35,056 nt of DNA from Thiohalobacter sp. (lineage in GTDB: Bacteria > Pseudomonadota > Gammaproteobacteria > DSM-19610): positions 1 to 35,056 of the forward strand of contig JALSRZ010000162.1 in NCBI GenBank assembly GCA_026984515.1, written 5' to 3'. How positions within the stretch are numbered: the stretch's first letter is position 1; each line of letters starts with the position of its first letter. The position numbers were made by a program, and so were the translations under genes. This document shows, piece after piece, positions 1 through 6,362 of the stretch. The notes under the pieces are model-generated. The model ran no database searches. It was not told the DNA's origin and saw only the letters and a program-made list of their open reading frames with translations.

Positions 1-577
1 CCGAGAAACGCGCCCTCAGCATGGCGTCGCCGACGTCGTGCATATCCAGGAAGGTATTGACATGACTGCGGTTGTCGACCTGTTCCCAGCTGAGGCGCAG
101 CTCGCGCAGGGTATCGGGACCGAAACTGGTAAACAGCAACAGCCCACCGGGCCGCAACACGCGGTGCAGTTCTGCAAACACCGCGTCCAGGTCCACACAC
201 CATTGCAGCATCAGGTTGGAAAACACCAGGTCAAACTGCCGGTCTGCGAAAGGCAGGCGTTCGGCGTCTGCGCACACGCAACGCGGCCGGCGCAGCCAGT
301 GGCCGCGTCGGCGTGCCCGCTGCAGCATGGGCAGGGCGATATCCAGCGCAACCAGTTCCGACTTCCGGTACCTCGCCAGCAGATCGGGGATACACTGTCC
401 GGTACCCGAGCCCAGGTCGAGAATACGTTCCGGCCTGATTTTCACCAGCTCCAGGCGTTGCAGCAGACGCTGCCCGATCTCCTGCTGCAACACGGCAGCC
501 CGGTCATAACCGCGTGCGGCGGATTCAAAACTGCGCCGCGCTGCCACCTTGTCGGGAAGCCGGTCAGCCGTTTGCAT
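1..577 (-). CDS. bioC: Malonyl-ACP O-methyltransferase BioC (3' end beyond window)
   Basis: BioC methylates the free carboxyl of malonyl-ACP with S-adenosylmethionine, disguising it so that fatty-acid synthesis can build the pimeloyl chain of biotin. The reading frame starts at an ATG at 577 and stays open to the window edge, giving 192 of roughly 250-300 residues. The SAM-binding glycine motif DLGSGTG is at residues 54-60, followed by the acidic strand end ALDIA. Further on come NLMLQWC and LRPGGLLLFTSFGPDTLREL, both typical of BioC. The last visible residues, FLDMHDVGDAMLRARFS, also fit the family. The start overlaps the bioH stop by 14 nt, so translation is probably coupled. It is the last visible gene of the bio operon; bioD would be expected next but lies outside. 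Confidence 0.95.
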   Translation of the reverse strand, partial: MQTADRLPDKVAARRSFESAARGYDRAAVLQQEIGQRLLQRLELVKIRPERILDLGSGTGQCIPDLLARYRKSELVALDIALPMLQRARRRGHWLRRPRCVCADAERLPFADRQFDLVFSNLMLQWCVDLDAVFAELHRVLRPGGLLLFTSFGPDTLRELRLSWEQVDNRSHVNTFLDMHDVGDAMLRARFS

Positions 578-1343
578 GCGGCACCTGTTCCTGTTTGTCC
601 AGCAACCACTCATCCAGTTGGGCGCTGCATGGCTCGGGGTGGGACAGGAACGGAGCATGCCCCGCCGCAGCGATACGCCTGGATGGAATGGCGGGGAAAC
701 ACTCGCACACCTCCGCGGGCACCAGCGTGTCACGCTCCCCCAGCAACCAGCGCACCGGCGCTGCGGGCGACTGCAGGGAGCTGCGCAAATCCGACGCCTG
801 CAGGAAGTGCAGCCCTCTTTGCAGCGCCGCTACAGCCGGCTGCGGGCGGTCGCGAAACGCGATGCGCAGTTTGCGCAGCGTCTCGCCACTGCGCTTCGCT
901 CCCCGCACTTGCAGGGCAAGAAACCGCGCCAGTGTCCGGTCGATATCGTTTTCCAGCTGCGCTGCGAACTGCCCGAACAGCTGCGCATCCACCGCGTGCG
1001 GCCAGCTCTCCCTGGTGACGAAAGCCGGTGTACTGGCCAGCAGCACGACCCCCTTTACCCGGGCAGACCGGTCGGCCAGTGCCGCCAGCGACACCAGGCC
1101 GCCCAGCGACCAGCCCAGCCACCAGGCGTCGACGGGCACCACCTCCTGCACTGCGGCAGCCCAGGCACCGAGTGTTTCCTGCTGTTGCCAGCGACTGTTG
1201 CCATGCCCGGGCAGGTCAACTGCCCAGACCCGAAAGCGGCCGGACAGCTCGCTGGCCCAGTCCGCCCAGACGCCACCATGCATGCCCCAGCCGTGCACCA
1301 GCACCAGGTCGGGACCGGCACCGCTGACCTCAACGTGCAGCAA
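564..1343 (-). CDS. bioH: Pimeloyl-ACP methyl ester carboxylesterase BioH
   Basis: BioH removes the methyl ester from pimeloyl-ACP methyl ester, ending the disguised elongation cycle begun by BioC. The 259-residue alpha/beta hydrolase has the expected length. The oxyanion-loop motif LVHGWGMHGGVW is at residues 15-26. The nucleophile elbow GWSLGG places the catalytic Ser at 79, Asp is at 205 in LLGERDTLVP, and His is at 229 in AAGHAPFLSHPE. Its start overlaps the end of bioF by 14 nt and its end overlaps bioC by 14 nt, so the three genes are translationally linked. No signal peptide is visible, so it is cytoplasmic. Confidence 0.95.
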   Translation of the reverse strand: MLHVEVSGAGPDLVLVHGWGMHGGVWADWASELSGRFRVWAVDLPGHGNSRWQQQETLGAWAAAVQEVVPVDAWWLGWSLGGLVSLAALADRSARVKGVVLLASTPAFVTRESWPHAVDAQLFGQFAAQLENDIDRTLARFLALQVRGAKRSGETLRKLRIAFRDRPQPAVAALQRGLHFLQASDLRSSLQSPAAPVRWLLGERDTLVPAEVCECFPAIPSRRIAAAGHAPFLSHPEPCSAQLDEWLLDKQEQVPHANG

Positions 1344-2502
1344 GGGAATCCCCTTCCAGGCATGCCGCCACAGTTTCCAACAGGCGGTCGATCTGCACCG
1401 CTTCGTGGGCCGCGGAAAGCGTTATCCGCAGCCGCGCGGTGCCTTCCGGCACCGTGGGTGGTCGAATCGCGGTCACCAGCAAACCCTGCGCTCGCAGGCA
1501 CTCACTCAGGCGCAATGCAGCACCCGCGTCACCCACCAGCAACGGCTGGATCGGCGTGCCGGATGCCATCAACGGCAGATCAAGCTCGCGCGCACCGTCA
1601 CGGAAATACTGCACCCGCTCCCGCAAGCGCGCCCGCAGGTGATCCCCTTCGCGCACCAGCCGCAGTGCGGTCCGGCTGGCCCAGGCAATCGCCGGTGGCG
1701 GGGCGGTGGTATATATAAAGGTACGCGCCTGCTGGATCAGTGTTTCGATCAGCGCCTCGCTGCCTGCGACGAACGCCCCGAAGGTACCCAGTCCCTTGCC
1801 CAGGGTAGCCATCAGCAGCGCGTTGTCAGGCACGGCGGGCAACTGGTCCAGGAACCAGCCCCTGCCCTGCTCACCCAGCACGCCGAGGCCGTGCGCGTCG
1901 TCCACCAGCAGCCAGGCGCCATGCCCGGTTGCCAGTCGCGCCAGTTCGGCCACTGGCGCACAGTCACCGTCCATACTGAATATCCCGTCGCTGGCCACCA
2001 GGCGCATACCCTTGCTGACCCTGGACAGTTTTTCCCGTAACCGGTCCATGTCGTTATGCGGGTAACGGACCAGCCGGGCGCGACTCAGCGCAGCGGCGTC
2101 CACCAGGGAGGCGTGATTCAGACGATCCTCGAATACCCGGCCGTGACGATCGACCAGCGCGGAAATCACCCCGAGGTTGGCCATGTATCCGGTCGAAAAC
2201 AGCAGTACCCGGGGGCGTCCCGTAAAGGCCGCGAGATCGTCTTCCAGCGCCTGGTGAGCATAACTGTGTCCACTCACCAGGTGGGCGGCACCGCTGCCGA
2301 CCCCGAAACGGTCGGCGCCTTCCTTCAACGCCTCGACCAGGCGCGGGTCACTGGCCAGTCCCAGGTAGTCGTTGCTGCAAAAGGAAAGGTAGACCCGGCC
2401 GTCGATCCGTACCTGTGTGCCCTGCGCACCCTGCAGGGTCTGTCGCACCCGGTAAAGCTGCTGCTGTTTGCGTGCGGCCAGCGCGGCCGTCAGGTTCTGC
2501 AT
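1330..2502 (-). CDS. bioF: 8-amino-7-oxononanoate synthase BioF
   Basis: BioF is a PLP enzyme that condenses pimeloyl-ACP with L-alanine to give 8-amino-7-oxononanoate (KAPA). The protein has 390 residues, normal for the family. Visible family motifs are SNDYLGLA (residues 43-50), GSGAAHLVSGHS (69-80) and DDAHGLGVLG (201-210), with the Asp and His that contact the cofactor. Lys236 in LMATLGKGLGTFG forms the Schiff base with PLP. The gene follows bioB by 6 nt and overlaps bioH by 14 nt. No irregularity was seen. Confidence 0.97.
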   Translation of the reverse strand: MQNLTAALAARKQQQLYRVRQTLQGAQGTQVRIDGRVYLSFCSNDYLGLASDPRLVEALKEGADRFGVGSGAAHLVSGHSYAHQALEDDLAAFTGRPRVLLFSTGYMANLGVISALVDRHGRVFEDRLNHASLVDAAALSRARLVRYPHNDMDRLREKLSRVSKGMRLVASDGIFSMDGDCAPVAELARLATGHGAWLLVDDAHGLGVLGEQGRGWFLDQLPAVPDNALLMATLGKGLGTFGAFVAGSEALIETLIQQARTFIYTTAPPPAIAWASRTALRLVREGDHLRARLRERVQYFRDGARELDLPLMASGTPIQPLLVGDAGAALRLSECLRAQGLLVTAIRPPTVPEGTARLRITLSAAHEAVQIDRLLETVAACLEGDSLAAR

Positions 2503-2508
2503 CGCATT

Positions 2509-3492
2509 TCAGGCGGGTCGCAGCCCCAGTCGCTCGAACAAAAGCCGGTCCTGGTCTGCCTCGGGATTGGGGGTCGTCAGCAGCTTCTCGCCATAGAAAA
2601 TGGAGTTGGCACCGGCGAGAAAACACAGGGCCTGCAGCTCGTCGCTCATCTGCTCGCGGCCTGCCGACAGGCGTACGTGCGACTGCGGCATCAGGATGCG
2701 TGCCACCGCCAGGGTGCGCACAAACTCGAAAGGATCGAGGTCATCCTGTTCAGCCAGGGGCGTCCCTTCGACTTTCACCAGCAGGTTTACCGGCACGCTC
2801 TCGGGGTGCGGCTGCTGACAGGCCAGCTGTTCCAGCAGTGATACACGGTCCACACGCGCCTCGCCCATGCCGAGAATACCCCCGCAGCAGACGTGCATCC
2901 CGGCCTCCCGAACGTGATGGATGGTATCGAGGCGGTCCTCATAGGTGCGGGTGCTGATGATGTCGCCGTAGAATTCCGGCGAGGTGTCGAGGTTATGGTT
3001 GTAGTAATCCAGGCCGGCCTGTTTCAGTTGCTGCGCCTGCTGTGCGTCCAGCATGCCGAGCGTCATGCAGGTCTCCAGGCCCTCCGCACGCACCCGCTCC
3101 ACCATCTCCAGCACGCGCTCGAAATTTTTACCGCGCGGGTTACGCCAGGCTGCGCCCATGCAGAAACGACTGGCTCCCGCGGCCCTGGCCGCCCGTGCGG
3201 CATCGACCACCGCATCGACATCCATCAGCTTTTCCGCTTCCACGGCGGCTTCGTGGTGAACACTCTGGGGACAGTAGCCACAGTCTTCCGGGCAGCCGCC
3301 GGTCTTGATACTCAACAGCGTGCTGACCTGGACTTCGTTGGCATCGAAGTGTTCACGGTGCACCTGCTGGGCCCGGAACAACAGATCATTGAACGGCAGA
3401 TCGAACAACGCCGCAATCTCTGTCTGTGTCCAGTCGAAGCGCAGTGGAGCGGTCACTGGCCGGGAATATTTTTCAGTGGCTGCCTGTTTCAT
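2509..3492 (-). CDS. bioB: Biotin synthase BioB
   Basis: BioB is the radical-SAM enzyme that inserts sulfur into dethiobiotin to form biotin. The 327-residue product has the radical-SAM cluster CPEDCGYC, with the three cysteines at residues 67, 71 and 74 binding the 4Fe-4S cluster. The RFCMGAAWR segment, the LETCMTLGM segment and [12 protein letters not shown] are all typical of BioB, as is the late Arg in HVRLSAGRE. The start at 3492 lies inside the 3' end of the preceding membrane-protein gene (20-nt overlap), so it belongs to the same transcript. A BirA-type operator upstream of that transcript fits biotin-dependent repression. Confidence 0.98.
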   Translation of the reverse strand: MKQAATEKYSRPVTAPLRFDWTQTEIAALFDLPFNDLLFRAQQVHREHFDANEVQVSTLLSIKTGGCPEDCGYCPQSVHHEAAVEAEKLMDVDAVVDAARAARAAGASRFCMGAAWRNPRGKNFERVLEMVERVRAEGLETCMTLGMLDAQQAQQLKQAGLDYYNHNLDTSPEFYGDIISTRTYEDRLDTIHHVREAGMHVCCGGILGMGEARVDRVSLLEQLACQQPHPESVPVNLLVKVEGTPLAEQDDLDPFEFVRTLAVARILMPQSHVRLSAGREQMSDELQALCFLAGANSIFYGEKLLTTPNPEADQDRLLFERLGLRPA

Positions 3493-3898
3493 GGTGGTCT
3501 ACCGGTAACTCCATATCGTCCCATTGATCCCGACGGATGCGAACCAGGTCCAGGAGCGACCAGGGAATCAGCACCAGGGCGGCAAACGCCCAGGCAATCA
3601 GGTAATAATTCCAGCCCCCACCGGGAATAAAGGTGGCGGCGGCGACAAAAAATCCCGTGATGCCGTAAAAGCGGTAGGCGGCCTGCTGGGTATAGTGCCC
3701 CACCTTTTCATTGGGGTGGTGCCGGTTCATGGCGTACACCAGCATCGACAGACCCAGCCACAGCATACCCAGCGGAACGGGTACCAGGATGGCGAGAATA
3801 TTGCCGTAATTGAAGACAGACGCCGCAGTGCGCGCCTTGCGTCCCGGCAGCAGGCGGTCGACCGCACCCAGCGACGCAGAAATTTCAGCTTCAGGCAT
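3473..3898 (-). CDS. Small membrane protein, first gene of the bio operon
   Basis: I do not recognise this protein. From the ATG at 3898 it has 141 residues; a TTG three codons upstream (3907) is an alternative start. It has a cytoplasmic-type N-terminus ([21 protein letters not shown]) and three hydrophobic stretches: around [38 protein letters not shown], and [20 protein letters not shown]. It ends in a charged tail rich in Asp and His. It is the first gene after the predicted BirA-regulated promoter and overlaps bioB by 20 nt. By position it could help biotin or precursor handling, for example uptake, but the sequence does not show that, and no substrate-binding motif of a known transporter is visible. 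Confidence 0.7.
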   Translation of the reverse strand: MPEAEISASLGAVDRLLPGRKARTAASVFNYGNILAILVPVPLGMLWLGLSMLVYAMNRHHPNEKVGHYTQQAAYRFYGITGFFVAAATFIPGGGWNYYLIAWAFAALVLIPWSLLDLVRIRRDQWDDMELPVDHHETGSH

Positions 3899-3934
3899 AC
3901 CGTTCAATCAGTTAGACTGCTCACAGTGGGCCGA

Positions 3935-3964
3935 ACTATGCGGCCGCCCCGGACTCATTGTCAA
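3935..3964 (-). promoter_or_regulatory. Predicted sigma70 promoter of the bio operon
   Basis: On the minus strand a perfect -35 hexamer TTGACA (3964-3959) is followed after 18 nt by CATAGT (3940-3935), which matches four of six -10 positions. Transcription would start near 3928, about 30 nt ahead of the ATG at 3898. The -35 lies inside the left half-site of the BirA-type operator, so repressor binding would block polymerase directly. Confidence 0.6.
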
Positions 3965-3991
3965 CCATGGATGGATGGCTTTGGTTTACAA
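3958..3991. promoter_or_regulatory. BirA-type biotin operator
   Basis: The half-site TTGTCAACC (3958-3966) and its counterpart GGTTTACAA (3983-3991) are separated by 16 nt. From memory this matches the bacterial BirA operator consensus TTGTAAACC-N14-16-GGTTTACAA with one mismatch in the left half. In the known system BirA loaded with biotinyl-AMP binds the site and represses the bio genes. Here it covers the -35 of the bio promoter and also spans the presumed comF start codon at 3975, so it may affect both divergent genes. Confidence 0.85.
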
Positions 3992-4703
3992 CTGGTTAAA
4001 TATACTACAGTCGGTCCTGTTTCGGCAGACCTGCAGGCTGTGCCTCGCACCGACCGGCACGCAGGACGTCGCGCTGTGCGCGGCCTGCCAGGACGAGCTG
4101 CCCTGGCTGCCGCGCACCTGTTCCGGCTGCGCGGTCCCGCTGCCCGCGGATTCCACTGCAAGCCGTTGCGCCCGCTGTCAGCAATCGCCCCCGCACCTTG
4201 ACCGCTGCCAGGCGCTGTTTGCTTACCGCGCGCCCGTCGACCGGTGGATCCAGGAAGCCAAATTCCGGCAGGACCTGACGGCCACGCGACTGCTGGGCGC
4301 CCTGCTGGCTCAACGGGTTGCAGCGCCTGAAAGCCGACCGGCCAACCTGCTGCCGGTCCCGCTGCACCGCGACCGTCTGCGGACACGCGGTTACAACCAG
4401 GCGCTGGAAATAGCCAGACCGCTGGTGCGCAAGGGGTATGTACTGGCACCGAACCTGTGCCGGAAACGCCGCGCAACGGCGGCCCAGTCCGACCTGCCCG
4501 CCGACCGACGGCGGCGCAATGTCCGTGGCGCGTTCTCGGTGACACGCCCCGTGCCGGGTGAATGTTTTCTGCTGGTGGATGACGTACTCACCACCGGCGC
4601 AACCCTCAATGAGCTGGCATGCACCCTCAAGCGGGCGGGCGCACAGCGGGTAGAAGCCTGGGTGATCGCCAGGACGATCGAGCGTAACTTCGGGGACGGC
4701 TGA
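3975..4703 (+). CDS. comF: ComF family protein (phosphoribosyltransferase fold)
   Basis: ComF proteins take part in DNA uptake and recombination of transforming DNA in competent bacteria; many non-competent species also carry one. The 242-residue protein starts at the ATG at 3975, chosen because the N-terminal helix and the first CxxC then sit where the family has them. Four CxxC pairs (residues 20/23, 35/38, 49/52, 65/68) form the zinc-binding N-terminus. LHRDRLRTRGYNQ and the PRPP-loop motif VDDVLTTGAT (201-210) mark the phosphoribosyltransferase domain. The start codon lies inside the BirA-type operator shared with the divergent bio operon. A longer open frame exists upstream but would overlap the minus-strand gene. 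Confidence 0.92.
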   Translation: MALVYNWLNILQSVLFRQTCRLCLAPTGTQDVALCAACQDELPWLPRTCSGCAVPLPADSTASRCARCQQSPPHLDRCQALFAYRAPVDRWIQEAKFRQDLTATRLLGALLAQRVAAPESRPANLLPVPLHRDRLRTRGYNQALEIARPLVRKGYVLAPNLCRKRRATAAQSDLPADRRRRNVRGAFSVTRPVPGECFLLVDDVLTTGATLNELACTLKRAGAQRVEAWVIARTIERNFGDG

Positions 4704-4738
4704 GCGGCTCGTCCCCCTGCACTGGATTCAGGCCAGTG
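4693..4738. terminator. Hairpins between convergent comF and DUF1501-like gene
   Basis: Two small inverted repeats lie at the junction of the two convergent genes. GGGGAC (4693-4698) pairs with GTCCCC (4711-4716) across the comF stop. CACTGG (4720-4725) pairs with CCAGTG (4733-4738). No T-run follows on either strand, so these are weak candidates for a bidirectional terminator. Confidence 0.3.
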
Positions 4739-6320
4739 GCCCGAAAGCGGTCAGACTGTCGAGCAGCACTGCGCTGGGATTGGTGCCAAAGCCGGTAAAG
4801 AGGCTGGAGAACTGGCCAATCTGACCGGTCATCGACATGTAGTTGAGCAGAACCGTCTCCACCAGCAAGTTGACGTTGTTGGCAGCCGGGCTGGACGAGG
4901 TGATCACCGATCCGTCACCACTGAACGCACCGATCTGGCGGCGCAGCGCCGTGACACCGTTCGGGTTGTACACCAGGATGAACGAAGCCGCGGTAGAGGA
5001 GTTATCACCGGTCCACACGCCTTTGCCACGGCCGGCCGTCGAATTATCCACGGTACCGTTGCTGGCCAGGGAGCCGTCACTGAACACATAGATCATCACC
5101 GGGTTACCCACCAGCGCGGCGTATTCCAGACAGGCACCGATACAGCGCCCGGCCCTCAGGTCGCGGGTTTCACCGGTTGAACGGTCGCCGGTATGGTAAT
5201 CGTAGCCACCCATGGCGATGGTTCCGGCACCGGCATTCCCGTCGATGACCATTTTCATCACCGATGCGGTTTTCTGAAACTCGCGGTCGTTGTCGAACTC
5301 GGCTGCGGTAAAGATACCGCCACGAATCCGGGTGTCGCCCGCCGGGTCCACGGGAACCCCGGCAAACCGGTCTGCGATATCGGCGGCCTTCAGGTAACCA
5401 CAGCGCACCAGGTCCTTGATCACCGTGTCGCTGGAAAGCCCGGTGGTCACGGCCCCCAGCTTGCTGTTACTGACGCGCGCCACTGACTCCATGACGGATA
5501 CCACGTCCTGTTCGCTCAGGATCGCGGTCAGATCACCGGTATCCACCATGCCGGTCACATCACTGGGACGGTCCACCTTGCTGGGCCGGATGGTCGGGTC
5601 GATCATCATGGCCGGGGCCATCGAGTTGCCACCCGAATCAGAGTTGCGGGAACCGATCAGCGTCACCACGCTGCCGTCACCACCGGCCCTGGCGATACCG
5701 TACATGGGATTGTGCGGGTTGTTACCGGTGTCATTTCCCGAACGGGCTGGAATCACCACGCCATCCACGTTGGCCGGTCTGGCCACCACCGTCGGCGCGC
5801 TCGCCACCATCCCGCGCAGGAAAGCACTGTCGGAATGAAAAGCCAGCCCGAAGGTGGTATCGGTGAAATCCCCGTTACTGGTACCGGTAGCAGACGGGGT
5901 TGCCTCGGTCCCGCCCGGGATCATGTCCCCCGGCAGACCCAGCTTGCTGTAACCGGCCGTGGTCAGAAAATCCATCTGGGTGTCGCGGCCGACCAGTACA
6001 TTGGAACCGGCAATATTGGCGCCACCGGCCAGGTCGAAGCAGATAAAAGGCAGGGGATTGGAACCGGTGCCACCCAGCGAACAACTCGGGTTGCCACCGG
6101 CATCGCGCAGCGAATTGGCCAGCGCGATCAGGTCCGGCGACAGTCCGTGCGAAGCGTGCGCCCGGGAACTGGCCAGCAGACTGAGCGCCGAACCACCGAG
6201 CGTCATACCCATACCGGAAAGAAAGCCCTGGGCCAGGAAATCACGCCTCGTTACCGGGCGCGCATGATCCCGGTGCCTGAGCGGCGCGTCCGGGTGCAGA
6301 GGTTGTTTACGTTTAGCCAT
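4728..6320 (-). CDS. Tat-exported DUF1501-like protein
   Basis: The 530-residue protein starts at the ATG at 6320, which has a GAGGAAG ribosome site; six upstream codons are not needed. The twin-arginine signal is clear: TRRDFLAQGF around residues 24-33, then a hydrophobic stretch ending in SSRAHA. This means export in folded form, probably with a cofactor or metal. The start of the mature part (DLAGGANIAGSNVLVG, SNGDF) and GYDYHTGD followed by an ARAG-type segment resemble the DUF1501 family, a sulfatase/alkaline-phosphatase-like fold. In planctomycetes such proteins are encoded next to heme/LamG proteins. Here the next gene upstream is exactly such a heme/LamG protein, 42 bp away, and the three minus-strand genes look like one operon. 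The reaction is unknown. Confidence 0.75.
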   Translation of the reverse strand: MAKRKQPLHPDAPLRHRDHARPVTRRDFLAQGFLSGMGMTLGGSALSLLASSRAHASHGLSPDLIALANSLRDAGGNPSCSLGGTGSNPLPFICFDLAGGANIAGSNVLVGRDTQMDFLTTAGYSKLGLPGDMIPGGTEATPSATGTSNGDFTDTTFGLAFHSDSAFLRGMVASAPTVVARPANVDGVVIPARSGNDTGNNPHNPMYGIARAGGDGSVVTLIGSRNSDSGGNSMAPAMMIDPTIRPSKVDRPSDVTGMVDTGDLTAILSEQDVVSVMESVARVSNSKLGAVTTGLSSDTVIKDLVRCGYLKAADIADRFAGVPVDPAGDTRIRGGIFTAAEFDNDREFQKTASVMKMVIDGNAGAGTIAMGGYDYHTGDRSTGETRDLRAGRCIGACLEYAALVGNPVMIYVFSDGSLASNGTVDNSTAGRGKGVWTGDNSSTAASFILVYNPNGVTALRRQIGAFSGDGSVITSSSPAANNVNLLVETVLLNYMSMTGQIGQFSSLFTGFGTNPSAVLLDSLTAFGPLA

Positions 6321-6362
6321 GGTTAGTCTTCCTCGCACTTTTTCGGTTTGCCTGCCACATCA

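Noticed and set aside
38-1018. Long plus-strand frame opposite bioC and bioH
   Set aside because: It is the antisense shadow of two clear biotin genes, with high GC-driven openness and no recognisable domain.
514-2040. 508-codon plus-strand frame opposite bioH and bioF
   Set aside because: The minus strand carries intact enzymes with catalytic residues; the plus frame is rich in Arg, Ser and Pro and has no motif.
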